Source: Lentinus brumalis (taxonomy: Eukaryota > Basidiomycota > Agaricomycetes > Polyporales > Polyporaceae). From it: DNA of 64,000 bases. Position 1 is the first letter of the stretch; each line of letters starts with the position of its first letter. Below the pieces are notes generated by a model. That model did no database searches, was not told the DNA's origin, and saw only the letters and a list, made by a program, of their open reading frames with translations. The stretch spans positions 1 through 64,000 of the forward strand of contig MARA01000065.1 of assembly GCA_001792895.1 (NCBI GenBank). The letters run 5' to 3'. Shown here one piece after another: positions 1-12,469 of the stretch. The position numbers were made by a program, and so were the translations under genes.

Positions 1-1178
1 GAGTGAGCGGCCATCCCCCAACCGTGGCCGCACGTTCCCGCACGGGTGGCGGGGAGACCGTTGCAGGCAGGGGTGGCATGGGCAAGGGCACTGTGGGGGG
101 CGGGCCGATAGACGGCGTCACGGTGGGCGGGAAACGTTGGCGGGGCAGGGGTCGAGGCAGGGGCATGTCGTTGAGGATGCTTGGGTCGTTGAGGAGGTAC
201 AATGGCGCATCGCGCCGGTGGCGTGAGGCCAGTGCGAGGGGGCTGAGAGGAGGCAGGGGATGCGACATATCTGTGCGTGACTCCTGCGATGGGCCTGCAT
301 GGATTCATATATCCAAGGCTTGGGGGCGACCCTGAAAGAACAGTGATCGGCGACTAAGCATGCAGGGTTCACCGCGCGGAGAGCAGTAGGAACATAGTTG
401 AACAGGAGCTAGGCGTCCATGCTTCCATTTCAGAGAACTTCGACCTGAATATGGCAAACACCATCCCGATGTTGGTTGGGCTGAGCCCTGGGCCCAATGT
501 GCCGACATCTCCTGATTTGGGACGACACTAAAATAACACCAGCGCGCGCGGTAAGGCCCGAGACCCACTGTGAATACACTTACCCACACAGTAAGACCGC
601 AGAGTGCGCGGGGGCGCAGGTGGCCCGCGTCAGCGCGGGGCAGGCGGGCAGGGGGCGCGCGCAACTGACGCACGTGCGCGGGCGCGTCGGCGCTCGCAAT
701 CTGGCTAGTACAGCGGCCGCGGGCGCAAGGCACGTATCGTCCGTGCGTAGCAGTGTGCGCCTTGCAGAGAGAGTCATTTTGCCAAATTAGTCTGCAGCTG
801 CACGGTGGACCATCGGGCGCCTGGGTTGGTGGAGGAGGTATACCGAATCGTGTGCGTTGTGTGCGTCCGTGCAAGCGTGAGGCGCAGTCTCTTCACTCAC
901 CTGCAGGTCCCACGGGCCTCACTCAGGAGGGCATGCCCGAGCGAGGGGCACAGCAAAGCGAGCGCAGCCTGCGCCCGGCGCCGTGGGTAGCGGTGGCGGT
1001 GGCGGTTGGTCGGCCGCGACGCGCGCAAACTGATGCACGTGCATACATTGCATGCAGCCAAGATAGATACAAGCAGGGGACTACATATTAGTGATACAGC
1101 ACGGAAAGGCACGAAGTGTCCATTTCCATGCGGGCAAGCCAGTCCAAGTGCGCGCTGCCCACCCACGACTTCGAGTTG
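1..1178. other. GC-rich sequence downstream of helicase copy A; no gene called
   Basis: This lies past the last recognisable coding sequence of the minus-strand helicase copy A. Open frames here are long on both strands, but they reflect very high GC content: they have low complexity and no recognisable domain. The stretch around 590-730 is dominated by GCGC-type runs. I see no supported gene, RNA or element end. Confidence 0.5.
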
Positions 1179-1654
1179 CTACCGGCGGCCACTGCGTGTG
1201 TTGCGGGGTCGGCCTCCGCGCGGCGCCGAACCGCTGGCCCGGGGGGGCTCCGCGACAGCCTCCTCGACCCGCGGACCAGACCCGCCTACTCTCGTGCGCT
1301 TGCCGCCTTCGCGCTGCCTCGCGCGCAATGCCCTCGACGTTTCCGCAGCCTCCTCGTTGTCCTCGCTGCTAGATGGACCCCCGTGGAAGGAATCGGAGTC
1401 GTCCCCTCTCTTGCTACGCTTCTGCCTGCCGTGCGGACTGCTCGAGCGGGGGTGTCGGCGCCTCGTGCCGAGGGGCGAATCCCCGTGCTGCCACGCAAAC
1501 GGAAGCTTCTGGGGGGGGACGTCCTCGGGCAGGCCCAGTGAGTCGTCCGAGTTCATCGTCGTTGCCTGCGTGGTCAATGGGGTCAACTCCGACGACATGC
1601 GCACATCGGGGTCCACGACCCGCTCGCCCTCGTCTGCCACCGTGGTGAGGGACG

Positions 1655-1830
1655 ACGTCATCGGGACGTCGGGGTCGCCAGACAGCCCGCCGGCAGCCCC
1701 AGCGGCCGCCGTGGTGAGGGACGACGACATGGGGATGTCGGGGTCGCCAGACAGCCCGCCGGCAGCCCCAGCGGCCGCCGTGGTGAGGGACGACGACATG
1801 GGGATGTCGGGGTCGCCAGACAGGCCGGTG
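1655..1830 (-). repeat. 69-bp tandem repeat in the tail of helicase copy A
   Basis: On the minus strand a 23-residue unit (MSSSLTTAAAGAAGGLSGDP plus 3 residues) occurs about 2.5 times in one frame. Unit length is a multiple of three, so copy-number change would keep the frame. The equivalent tail of copy B is low-complexity but does not carry this repeat. Confidence 0.8.
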
Positions 1831-3299
1831 GCACCTCGGCCGCCTGCGAGGGTGTTCCCTGGAGGCCGACGTCCGTCTGAGGTGGAGCGCCCTGCGGGAG
1901 GGGCGGAGGGAGGACGGTGGGCGGGGGCGGGGGCGCGCCGAGTGGAGGGTTTGCGGGGATCGCCGTCGGCTCAGGATCCTCATCGTGGGCGCGGTGCTCA
2001 GGGTTGACCGACGCCGTGGCCGTGGCGTTAGGCTCCTCCGCGTTGCCGCCATGGGGAGCGGTGGACGCGGCCGAGGAAGCGGGCCTGGGTGGCCCTTCTG
2101 GCACGGCGGGGTTGGTGGGGACCGAAGGCGGCGCTGGCTCAGAGCGGCTGGTCCGGAGGCGCGAGCGAGGCCCGGTCCTGCAGCTGTCGGCGGAGCGTCG
2201 ATCACTGCGTCCTTGGCCTTGATCGCGCGCTCCAGTCGTCGTCGACGCCTTCCTCCGGCTCGGGCTGATCGGGGCTCGCATGCCGCCGGCCGCGCGGGGT
2301 CCGCTTGGTGGCGCTCGCTGACGACGGGCCAGGCTCTCGGTGTGCCGACGTGCGCCCGTGGCGGGCCGACAGTGCGCCAGGTGGGGGCGGCACGAAGGCC
2401 ACAGCAGCGCCCGACCGCGTGGATTCCCGTGGTGCTGCTTTGGCTTTGGCTTTGCCTTTGCGGTCCTTCTTGGCCTTGCCCCGCGCGGGCTGTTCGGGCT
2501 CTGCGGACGGGTCCTGCGTCTCCTCGGAATCTGGGGGTTGGACCATGTCGGGCTCCACGCCCGTCAACGCGGCGACTGCGGGCAGGGTGCGTGAGTGGGG
2601 GGTTGGCAACGCGGACGTAGTGGAAGGCTTACATGTCTTCGTGGCGCCCTGGGTGAGGACCAGGTGCATAAAGCCCTTCTCCTCAGCGACGTTGTTGAAA
2701 AAGGCGTCGGAGGTGTCCACGGCGAGGATGTGGTAGCTGATGACATTTTTGGGCTGTCCGTGCCTCCACACTCGCCCGACGAGCTGGTCGAAGTCCTGCG
2801 CCGACCATAGATTGTCGACGATGACCATGATGTTGGCGAACGCGAGGTTGAGGCCGACGAGGCCCACGTTGGACAGCAGGCAGACGAAGGTGTCGTCGCT
2901 GGCGCGGAACTCGTCGAGCGTCTTTGCACGTTGGGCCGGTTTGTCGGTCCCCGTGACCTCGAAGTAGCGGATGCCCTCGGCCTCGAGCCCCTTGCGGATG
3001 ATCCAATTTTCGCCGGGCCATTGGAGGTATATGAACGCCTTGTCCTTCTTGGCGTTCGGCGGGTGCAGCCAGCCTTCGGGCTCCGCTGTCGGTTCGCGCC
3101 ACCATTTTCCCACTGCATCGGGGTCGGAGTCCAGGGGCGGGGCACAAACCTTGCCCTGGTGCCACTTGACGATGTCGATCGCAAGAGCGAGCTTGGTGGA
3201 CTTGAGCGTGGCCCAGTCGAGCTCCTCCTTGTTGTCAGGGAACTGGTGGCCTTCGAGCTCACCAAGGCACTTGTGCAGCAACGCACGGCGCACATCGAG

Positions 3300-3745
3300 G
3301 TAAAAGGCCTAGAGGGTGTGGCGGATCAGCAATGGTACCAGCTAGTGCCCCGTGCGCACCTCGCGCCCGGGCAAGGCCCCAGCCAGCAATGGCGCCCGGC
3401 GCACGCTCCCTGCCCCCGCCGGTGGCAGTGGCTGGAATAGGCAGCGTGCGGAGGGCGCTGAAACGAGGCGCAGGCCACGCTCGCCGCAGCCGCGAGAATG
3501 CGCCTACGCTGGCGTAGCGCGGCATAGGTGTAGGAGCGGAGCCCGTGCGCATCCGTGCATCCCCGTACGCTGCCATGTCGCGGAGCCGCGCGGCCTGCCA
3601 GCGTGCGTAGCGTGCGCTGCACGGCAGGGACTGCGAGAGCCACCAGCCGGCTCACGGTCAGCACCGTACCCCTCGCGGTGAGCACGGCAGAACTCGCCCG
3701 CGCGCGCAGGTTGCGCTCATATCGCCGGATACTACTCACCTTCAC
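3300..3745 (-). other. Unusually long GC-rich intron, helicase copy A
   Basis: The donor AAG|GTGAGT lies at about 3,745 and the acceptor TCTAG|GCC at about 3,305 (minus strand), giving about 440 nt where the other introns of this gene are 50-90 nt. Copy B has an intron at the identical position, also about 500 nt. The content is rich in GCGC and TGCGC words. No coding exon homologous to copy B lies inside. Confidence 0.55.
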
Positions 3746-6251
3746 GCCGCTCGCGAGACTGCGACCTCCCTCTCCACGAGGCCTTCGGCGAGCTTCTCCT
3801 GAACCTCCTGCTCATCGGGGCGGAGGCGGCACAGCATGCGCCGTTGCGTGATGGGTGGAAGCAATGATATCGGCTGCCCATCGGGGCCCTTCGATGCCGT
3901 TGTTCGGCGCAGGATGTGCGAGACTAGAAGGCGGCGCTGCGCAGTGATCCATTCAGCCGACGCCTCCCAAAGCGGGTTCGCCCGGGCGGGCGTCACGGCT
4001 TTGCCGAGGGCGATGGCTGCCGCCTCCTCGATCGCCGCGGGATCGAGCTTGCGCTTGGAACGTTCCCCATCCCTGACGCGTTTGAAGGCCTTGCGCAGCT
4101 CGTCAAGTTCCTCACTATCAAAACCCGGGACGCGAAGGAGGCGGGCAATGTAGGTCAAGTCCTGTCAAAGCACAATCAGTCATGTGCTTCTGTTCTTGGA
4201 TGCGATACGTGCCTGCGGGGTCGTGATGATCGGCGTGGCACTCATCCCAATCGCATAGAACGCCTTGCCGATGAGCGCTGACAGGTACAGACGCTTGACG
4301 GGGCGGCCCTTGTAGGCATGGATCTCGTCGACGACGACGACGCCACACCGACCTTCATTGAAAAGTGAGTAGGGCAAGGCGGTGGTGGCCTTCTTGCTCC
4401 GCCTCGGGACCAGCTCCGCGAACTCGTTGGAGTTGTTGAGCTTGCCGGGAGCCGACATGACATGGCTGCCGTCGCTTCGCACCGCCGCGTGCGCCGCGAG
4501 CAGGATGACGGGCACTTCCGATTGCCGCGCGAGGTCCCAGAGCGCCTGGCGGTTGTTGACACTGAAATTGCCCTGGTAGGGCAAGATCGTGCAGGATTTC
4601 GGGGGCAAGAAGCGATGCAGCTCGGTCTGCCACTGCGGGATCAGACCTGGCGGCAGCACAACCACGTGAGGCCCCTTTGGGAGTCTCCTATCCCCCGAGT
4701 TCCTCTGCGCACAAGCGGGGTCAGCGCAGTGCTTCGAGCTCAGAGAAATCACTCACTGAGAACAGCCGGCAACTGGTCGGCTTCCTGCATCGCGCGGATC
4801 CACTCGTACATCAGGATCGTCGCGATGGCCTGCGCCGTCTTCCCGACGCCCACAGCGTCCATGAGGAGGGTGTTCGCCCCGCCAACATGTTGTGGACAAG
4901 CTTGACGACTCCCTGCCATTGATGGGGGAAGAGCTCCAGGGGGACCGCCTCTGCGCTGTCTACCAGACACCGGCCTTCCTTCGACCAGGCATCGTGGGCC
5001 GACGTGGGGTGCTCCTTCTCCGCCATCCCGGGGATGTGGGGCTTGGACAACCCCAGCATGGAAGCGAGCTCTGGGACTGTCCGGCCAGCCAACTCTTCCG
5101 TGCCCTCCTCCCAGTCATCGGTAGACCAGGTCGGCAAGTTCTGGGGCACCTCGATCGGATCCTCGTCTTGGAGAGCGCGGATCTTCTCCGCGAGCCTGGT
5201 TCGGGCAGACTCCATCTCCCGCCTGCTCGGGAGGTACTGCCACACCGCTCGCAGCGCCGCCGGCAGTTCTGATGAGGATGACACACGTTAGCGCAGCCGA
5301 GCCCACCGGTAGTCGCACTCACTTTTGAACGCGGCCGAGTCAAGCCCACCCGCGAGGCCGTCGTGCGTCGTTTGCATCAACGCCATCATCTCCTCGTGCT
5401 GGGTCGGCAGGACCTGTTTCCACCGTGAGACCTCACTGGCGGCCTTCTCCATGGCGGTAAGGTACTTCTTGACCTCGGCGTGAGAATGGGGGGCATCTTG
5501 TTCGATCGCTGCGCAACAGGCGTGAGTGTGGCATTTGTGCAGCAAGGATGTCACTCACCAGCCTGCGTCGCCCGGAATGTCTCCTGCGCCTTCGTGAGCA
5601 GGTTCTTCTGGCGATTGAATGCACTGCGCCAGCGGTGCCAGGTGAGCGTGAGGAAACCGCGGAGCCACGCGTTAACCTCGGGTTTCATGAACTGCCCGCT
5701 TGCATCGAAGCGGTCCTCCCCGAAAAACTCCTCGCCCAGGTCGTCGAGACTCGCGAAGGGGTTCGCGTCCTCCAGAGTGCGTATCTATCTCGCGGTTAGG
5801 GGCAAGGGAGCCTGCAATATCACGCACTTACCGAGTCCATGTTTGGCTTCGCGATGGTGAAGACGCTCAGCCCGGCCTCCGCGAGCACCTGGTCGAACCG
5901 GGAGTTGATGCGCGAAGCCTTGAGGTCCTTGTCCAACCAGACCCTGAGGTCCTTTCTCGCCGACGCTACTGCTACGTTAGTTTGCAGGAGCGCCTCGCGC
6001 GTGCCCTCCTCGTCGGGGGAGTTGGCGGGCTTCGCGGCCCGGTATCGTCCCACGAAGTCGATGATGGCTTCCACGCGCCGCCGCTCCTTCGGGTCGTCGG
6101 GCAGGGGGTATTCGGGATGGAATGGGGGCACCTCGCCAGAGCCCGACGACATCCATTGTGGGTAGCACCAGGGGGCGGGATCGTTGGGGTCCGTGCCGTC
6201 GGCGCAAGCGAGCTCGAGGAAGAGAGAGAGCAGAGAAGTGCGCGGCTTCAT

Positions 6252-7330
6252 GGCGGTGGGTGAGGCGGGAAAGTGGAAAGACCCCCCACCGCCCGCAGCT
6301 ACTTATATGTCTGCCCCCGCCGCGAACGAAAATTTCAAATGGGGGATGAACCTTCATGGACGTGTGACGACAAATTTGATCGCCGCGCTTCGATCGCGCT
6401 TGAATATGGCCCCATTAGGAAACGACCTTCCTTTTACTAGTTCCGTGGGTAAGCGCCAGGACAATCGTGATTCACGGCAGGGATCTCAGCGTTTCAGAAG
6501 GGCGGAAAGGCGAGGCAGATATGCTCGAAACGGGAGAAAAGGAGGTTGAAAGGTTGCCTCGCGCGGCGACATTTCGCCAATTCAAACGCCTTTTGGCCCG
6601 TCCGACCCGCCGAGATCCCTCTCGTGATTCCTTGGCTAGTGCCGGACCATCATAATGCTGTCGCCTTCCGGTTATTGCAAGTCGTGTGCGCCTTTCTGGC
6701 AGCCGGGTGCGAGCGTAGGTTGCGCGTGCCGGCAGGCCCTGGCCGCTGTGCCGCAGGCGCCTGCCACTGGTGTCGCGTCCTAACGTCCTCATGTGACAGT
6801 AGCAAACGGTCTATGGCGTGCGTGCATTACGCGTGCCCCCGCGACCGACCCGCCCGGCCGCGAGGAGCGGTGCCGTCCCCGCGCGAGGGAGCGCAGGGTG
6901 CGCCCGCCGCGCGCACCCACACTGACCCCACGGCGGCCTGCGTCGCATCCCCCAGCGGCGCCATGGCCTTTCTGCAGTGCGAAGCAAAAGCTGCGAGGCC
7001 ACAGGCTGTATAATGTCTTGCTTACCTTACGAGTGTTAATAAAAATGCTGCGGTTGTCGCGCTCACATAAGCACGTGCAAGCCCCAGACGCTGTATTAGC
7101 TGAATGTGCGCGATACACGACAACGAACCCTACTGATACATCCTGAATGAGACGAGCAGATGCAGGTCGACACTCCCGTGCCGCCGTGCGTAGGAGTGAT
7201 GCCCGTAGCAGCGTGCACGATGCGGGATGCCCAAACTCGACGGGGATGCAACCCGACTGCTGCTCGGACGGTCGACTCCCGCCCCGCGGCCGTGTACCCC
7301 AGTCCCCGAGGGCTCTGCAACCGACCAGCC
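6252..7330. other. Intergenic region between helicase copies A and B
   Basis: This holds the promoter of copy A at the left and the 3' flank of copy B at the right. In between, sequence at 6,700-6,990 is GC-rich with GAGCG..TGCGC words like those in the long introns of both helicase copies. No gene is supported. Confidence 0.5.
6302..6308 (-). promoter_or_regulatory. TATA-like box of helicase copy A
   Basis: The minus strand reads ACATATAAGT about 51-57 nt upstream of the copy A start codon (6,251). Copy B has TACATAAG about 75 nt upstream of its own start, so the element position is roughly conserved. Confidence 0.45.
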
Positions 7331-10300
7331 TCAACGCTGGGCCCTCCCCTTGCCCTTCTCGTCTGCTTTGACCTTGCGGGACCGCATTCCAGTGGCCAAT
7401 CGCGCATCGTCCTCGCTGAGCCTGGGCCGTGAGGCAGCCAACCCGCGCCTCTGATCGGGGATGTTTCGCTGCGGGCGTGATGGCGCCCGGTGGTCCCTAT
7501 TCTCCCCAGCGTCGCCATCAGTATTGCTCTCCTCATCTTCGGAGCCTACGACAACACGCTTCGAACGCTTGCGCTTAGCGGCTGGCGACTGCTCTCGGTG
7601 ATGTTTCCCGCCCCGCATGCTGCCACCGTAGGCGTCGGGTAGCACGTCCGTGGTGCGCGCGTGATCGCTGTCCACGAACGCCTGCATGTCATCCATCTCA
7701 ATTCCAAAGTCCTGGGGCTCGATACCCGCCGGCCCGTGCTCATGGATACCCTGAGTGGCCGGCGCATGCTGCTGGTGCCCATGCGGTTGACCCGACGCTG
7801 GCCCCATCCGTGTGGCTGACACATCGCTGGCAAGTGACGGTATCGGCGGGGGGCCTGGGGGCAGATGTGTGACCGCCGTCTTGGACGCGGGCGGGACGGA
7901 CAGGGCGTCTGCGGGTGGTCCTGAGGTCGCAAGCGCCGGCTCCGTCTCGCGCCCCGAGGCCGCGCGGGACGTGGACGGGAGAGGGGCGCTCGTCGGCGTT
8001 ATCAGGGCGGGGGTGGCAGGTGGCACCAGGGGCGCAGTGTGACCAGCTGAGCCAGTGGGCGCGGGAGGCGCAAGACGTGCGGGTGGCGCAACAGCGTCCT
8101 GGCCCGCCGTAGGCGCTACGTGCGCAGGCAGCGTCGTTGGGCCACGTTGCCCTGGTGGAACAGTCTCGCGGGCGGGCGCAGGGACCGACGGCCGCACCTG
8201 CTCATTTGTCTGCTCAGCCTGAGGGGTCCCTGCGAGCTGCCGCCGAAGCCTCTCGATCTCTTGATCCTTCTCCCGAATCGCGCGGTCCCTCTCGCCCTCA
8301 TGGTCTTCGGGCTGGGCCCTTACAGGGTTCTTCGCACCGTCTGGCGTAATCGCTTTCTCGACAATCGCCGCCACCGGGCCAGGCGCGCGTGGTGCCGACG
8401 TCGTCGCCTTACGCTTGCCCTTGCCTTTGGCTTTACCTTTGCCCTGTTCGGACTGGGCCTCCGAGCGTGCCACAGGCGGTCTCCCTGACGAGGGCTCCTC
8501 TGAGTCGCACTCGTCGACCAGCTCGGGCTCCACACCGCCGATTGCAGCCACTAGGGTTGGGAATGTGTGAGTGCCATGCAAGCAGCGAAGGGCCACAGAA
8601 GCACATACGAATGGTCGCACACCGTGGGCTAGCACCTGGTGCATGAATCCCTTGTCCTCCGCGACCGTGGTAAAGAAAATGTCCGACGTGTGCAGCGCCA
8701 GAATGTGGTAGTTGGTGACGTTCTTTTGCTGCCCGTGTCTCCACACTCGCCCGACGAGCTGGTCGTAGTCCTGGGCCGACCACAGGTTGTCGACGATGAT
8801 CATGATGTTGGCAAATGCAAGGTTGAGGCCGACGAGGCCGACGTTGGAAAGCAGGCAGACGAAGGTGTCGTCGCTATCGCGGAACTCGTCGAGTATTTTT
8901 GCACGTTGGGCCGGCTTGAACTCCCCGGTGACCTCGTAGAACGAGATGCCCGCGGCCTCTAGCCCCTTGCGGATGATCCAATTCTCGCCGGGCCAGTTGA
9001 GATACATGAACATTTTGTCAATCTTCGCGTTTGGCGGGTGAAGCCAGCCCTCCGGCTCGCCTTCAGGAACCTTGACCCAGGTTTCCTGCGAGTCGAGGTC
9101 GGAGTCGAGCGGCGGCGCGCAGACCTTGCCAAGATGGTAGCGGACGATCTCGAGGGCGAGGGCGAGCTTCGTGGACTTGAGCGAGTCCCAATCGAGCTCT
9201 TCTCTCTTGTCAGGCCACCTGTGTCCGTCGATTTCACCAAGGCACTTGTGCAGCAGTGCGCGACGGACATCTAGATAGAAGGCCTACGACGTGTCAGTAG
9301 TGAGCAACACTGATCAGCGCGCGCCCCGCGCCAGACGCAGGCGACACGACGGCCACCCCGCCAGCCGCCGGAGGCGCGCCCAATTTGAGCGCAAGTTGCG
9401 CACGCCAGCCGCCGCGCCCTTGAGCGCAAGTTGCGCACCCCGCCCGCACCTCGCCGGCCAGTCCGTGGACACACGTGCCAGGGTCACGCCTAGCCCCCTG
9501 GGGAGCGTGGGCTGCGCTCGGTGGGGGACCCAGCCCGCGACACAACACGCGCTACGTGGTCGTGTCCCACCACGTGTGAGGCTTGCGCAAGCCCCCGAGA
9601 GAGCGCAAGGTGCGCTCGTGGGCGATCTCATTTCGCATCACAGGATGCGCTACGTGGCCCTGTCTGCACGTCTTAGCCCCGCGCAGCGCACCACAGCGAG
9701 CGTAGCTGGCGCTCTCTAACCCTCTGAGCCTCAGCATCTCGCCGGCGGCCGGGGCGCGTCATGCTCGCAGACCTTGTACGTGCGTGTGCGCTCACCTTCA
9801 CACCCCTCTGGTTCACCGTGACTTCCCCATCGACCAATTCGGTGGCCAGTCGCTCCTGCACCGCCTGCTCGTCGGGTCGCAACTCGCAGTACATGCGCCG
9901 GTGCGTAATTGCCGGCAGCGATGATATCGGCAGCCCGTCGGGACCCTTGGACGCTGTTGTCCGTCGGAGGATATTCGACGAGATAAGTACTCGCTGCTCG
10001 GTGATCCACTTTACCATTGCATGGCGGATTGCGTCGTCCTTGGGCTCCTTGGTGACTTGCCCCCGCGCCACTGCGGCCGCTTGCTTGAGCGTGTCTGGGT
10101 CCGCCTTGCGTTTGGTGCGCTCCTCGTCCCTAACGCGATTGAATGCCCTGCGCAACTCTTCCTGTTCCTCACTGTCAAACCCAGGGACGCGCAACAGCCG
10201 CGCGACATAGGTTAAGTCCTGAAAACAACCCCGTCAGACTGCCATCTGGGTCCTCCAATTCGTACACGCACTATCGGGGCGGTGATGATAGGCGTCGCAC

Positions 10301-12325
10301 TCATACCAATGGCATAGAAGGCCTTGGCGATGATCGCCGAGACATACAGGCGCTTTGCTGGGCGCCCGCGGTAGATGTGAATCTCATCCACGATGACGGT
10401 GCCGAAGGTCACCCCAGGGTTGAACAACGAGAAGGGCAAAGAGGCGACGCCCACTTTAGTCTTCTTTGGGCTCAGCTCCGTGAACTCGTTGCTCTGGTTC
10501 ATCTTCGTTGGTGCTGAAAGGACCGTTTTGCCATCCTCCGACACCGCCCCTTGCGCGACAAGCAGGATCACTGGCACCTGTGATGTTTGGGCAAGGGCCC
10601 AGATCGCCTTGCGGTTGTTAACACTGAAGTTGCCCTGGTAAGGCAAGATTGTGAAGGACATCGGGGGAAGGAATCGATGCAGCTCGGCCTGCCACTGCGC
10701 GATCAGCCCTGGCGGTAGCACGACCACGTGGGGCCCCTTTGGGAGTCTTCTTTCCCCCACGAGTTCCTCTGTGCACAAGCGGGGTCAGCGCAGCGCTTCG
10801 AGCTCAGAGAAATCACTCACTGAGAACCGCCGGCAACTGGTCGGCTTCCTGCATCGCGCGGATCCACTCGTACATGAGGATTGTCGAGATGGCCTGTGCC
10901 GTCTTCCCCACGCCGACAGCGTCCATGAGGAGGGTGTAACGCCCTGCCAACATGTTGTGGACCAGCTTTACAAGCCCTTGCCACTGGTGAGGGAAGAGTC
11001 CCAGCGCGACCGCGTCTTCGCTCTCAGCCAAGCGCCTTCCTTCCCTTGACCAAGCGTCGTGGGCCGACGTAGGGTGTTCCTTCTTCGCCATGCCGGGGAC
11101 TTGCGGCTTCGACAACCCCAGCATTCCCGCGAGCTCTGCCACTGTCCGGCCAGCCAACTCTTCAGTGCCCTCATCCCAGTCATCGGTCGACCATGATGGC
11201 ATGTCTCTGGGCACCTCCATCGGCTCCTCGTCCTGCATCGCGCGAATCATTTCCGCCACTTTGGCTCGCGCCGACTCAATGTCCCTTTGGTTCGGGAGGT
11301 ACTGCCACACCGCCCGTATCGCAAGTGGTAGCTCTAGAGTATTCATAAGCCATTAGACACGCGCCTGTCGAGCCAAGCACCTGCATCTGCTCACTTTTAA
11401 ATGCGTCCGAATCGAGCCCCCCTGCCATGCCCTCTTGGGTCGTCTTCAACAACTCCACCATCCCCGAGTAGCGCTCTGGAATGGCGTCTTTCCACCTCGT
11501 GACATGGTCGGCCGCCTTTTTCATAGCGGCGAGGTAAGCCCTCACCTCCGCATGGGTGTGGTTGGCATCCTCCTCCTGCATCTCTACATAGTCTCCATCA
11601 GTCCTGCCTATCTCTTCTCGGCTGTGACTGTGACTCACCCTTTTGCCGCTCCTGGAAAGCAGTCTGCGCCTTTTCAAGGGCTGCCACCTGCCGGTTGAAT
11701 GAACTGCGCCAGCGGTGCCACGTCAGAGTGAGGTACCCACGAAGCCACGCAGTTATTTCGGGTTTGACGAAACGGCCACCCTCGTCCAGGCTGTCCTCAC
11801 CAAAGAACTCCAGAGCGAGGTCGGACAGGCACACGTAGGCGTTGGCAGCCTCCAGGGTACGCAACTGGTAACTCGTGAGCCCCCGTAGAATCTTGAAGAG
11901 TCCGTGCTTACCCCTGTCAGCTTCGGGAGGGCGACAGTATAGACGCTAATCCCAGTGTCGCTGAGCACCCGATCAAAGCGCGAATTGATTAGTGATGCCT
12001 TGGTGTCGCAGTCCAACCACCTCTGCAGCCTGGCCTTCGCATCCGCGACATTGCCCTGGAGGATGGCTTCGCGGGCATCCTGTTCGCTGGTCCCCTTCCC
12101 TTGTCCTGCCGCCCGGTATCGACGAACCAGGTCCACCATCGCTTCTTGGTGCCGTCGCTCATTGGGGTCCTCAGGGGCAGGGTACCCCGGGTGGAAGGGG
12201 GGCACCTTCCCAGAGCCCGCCGTCATCCATTTAGCGTAACACCACGGGGCGGGGTCCTTGGGGTCCGAGCCAGCCGCGGTAGCAAGCTCGAGGAATATTG
12301 AGAGCATAGATGTGCGCGGAGCCAT
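7331..12325 (-). CDS. SNF2-like superfamily II DNA helicase/ATPase, copy B
   Basis: Nucleic-acid-dependent ATPase of the SNF2/Rad54-like group; a nuclear chromatin or DNA role is inferred from the family. The start is ATG 12,325 (MAPRTSMLSIFLEL). About seven to eight exons can be joined by consensus splice sites: 12,325-11,912; 11,864-11,640; about 11,625-11,393; 11,340-10,826; 10,769-10,270; 10,225-9,797; 9,283-7,331 (probable small intron at 8,620-8,540). Visible motifs are FPHQWQG, Walker A DAVGVGKTAQA, Ia VVVLPPGLIAQWQAEL, motif II DEIH, motif III GMSATPI, ILRRTTASKGPDG, motif V SNVGLVGLNLAFAN and motif VI QLVGRVWRHGQ. The ~350-residue C-terminal tail is low-complexity, with a short coiled coil (REKDQEIERLRRQLAG), Pro/Ala-rich sequence and basic KRKRSKR followed by an acidic patch, which resembles a nuclear localisation signal. 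Total length is about 1,400 aa. No frame break was found. The exact family within SNF2 is not recognised. Confidence 0.8.
9284..9797 (-). other. Unusually long GC-rich intron, helicase copy B
   Basis: Donor AAG|GTGAGC at about 9,797, acceptor CGTAG|GCC at about 9,284, roughly 510 nt. It contains repeated GAGCGCAAGTTGCGC words (two near 9,390-9,440, a variant near 9,605). Removing it joins GVTVNQRGVK-type sequence to AFYLDVRRALLHK in frame. Confidence 0.55.
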
Positions 12326-12398
12326 GGCGGCGAAGAAGCAGAGAGATTCCCTCGGGGGAAAAAGTGGTCCTCGTTTGCGTTTGAGACGTCCGCCGCAC

Positions 12399-12406
12399 CT
12401 TATGTA
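12399..12406 (-). promoter_or_regulatory. TATA-like box of helicase copy B
   Basis: The minus strand reads TACATAAG about 75 nt upstream of ATG 12,325, matching the placement of the copy A element. Confidence 0.4.
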
Positions 12407-12469
12407 CCTCCTCTCCCGCCTGGCAGAAAGTTGTCCAGAAATTTTGCACCCCACGATCGACTCCCTAGC

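Larger units (their letters stand above)
1179..6251 (-). pseudogene. SNF2-like helicase, copy A, frame-broken
   Basis: Paralogue of the helicase at 7,331-12,325, in the same exon order. It begins at ATG 6,251 (MKPRTSLLSLFLEL). Recognisable in order: N-terminal exons (6,251-5,290), Q-region FPHQWQG with Walker A DAVGVGKTAQA (5,280-4,760), motif II DEIH and motif III SATPI (4,690-4,190), the LRRTTASKGPDG block (4,158-3,745) and the helicase C domain with motif VI QLVGRVWRHGQ (3,300-2,640). Compared with copy B it lacks 1 nt just before Walker A (about 4,875), 2 nt at the start of the next coding exon (about 4,695, giving an in-frame stop) and 1 nt before the splice donor at 3,745, again giving a stop. 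Further frame changes occur in the tail near 2,225-2,190. The tail continues in other frames to about 1,179, with basic KRSKR and acidic blocks. Three separate breaks make a non-functional copy likely; assembly error would have to explain all of them. Confidence 0.75.

Noticed and set aside
1006..2007. Plus-strand open frame of 333 codons
   Set aside because: It is the complement of the helicase copy A tail, low-complexity and driven by GC content, with no domain.
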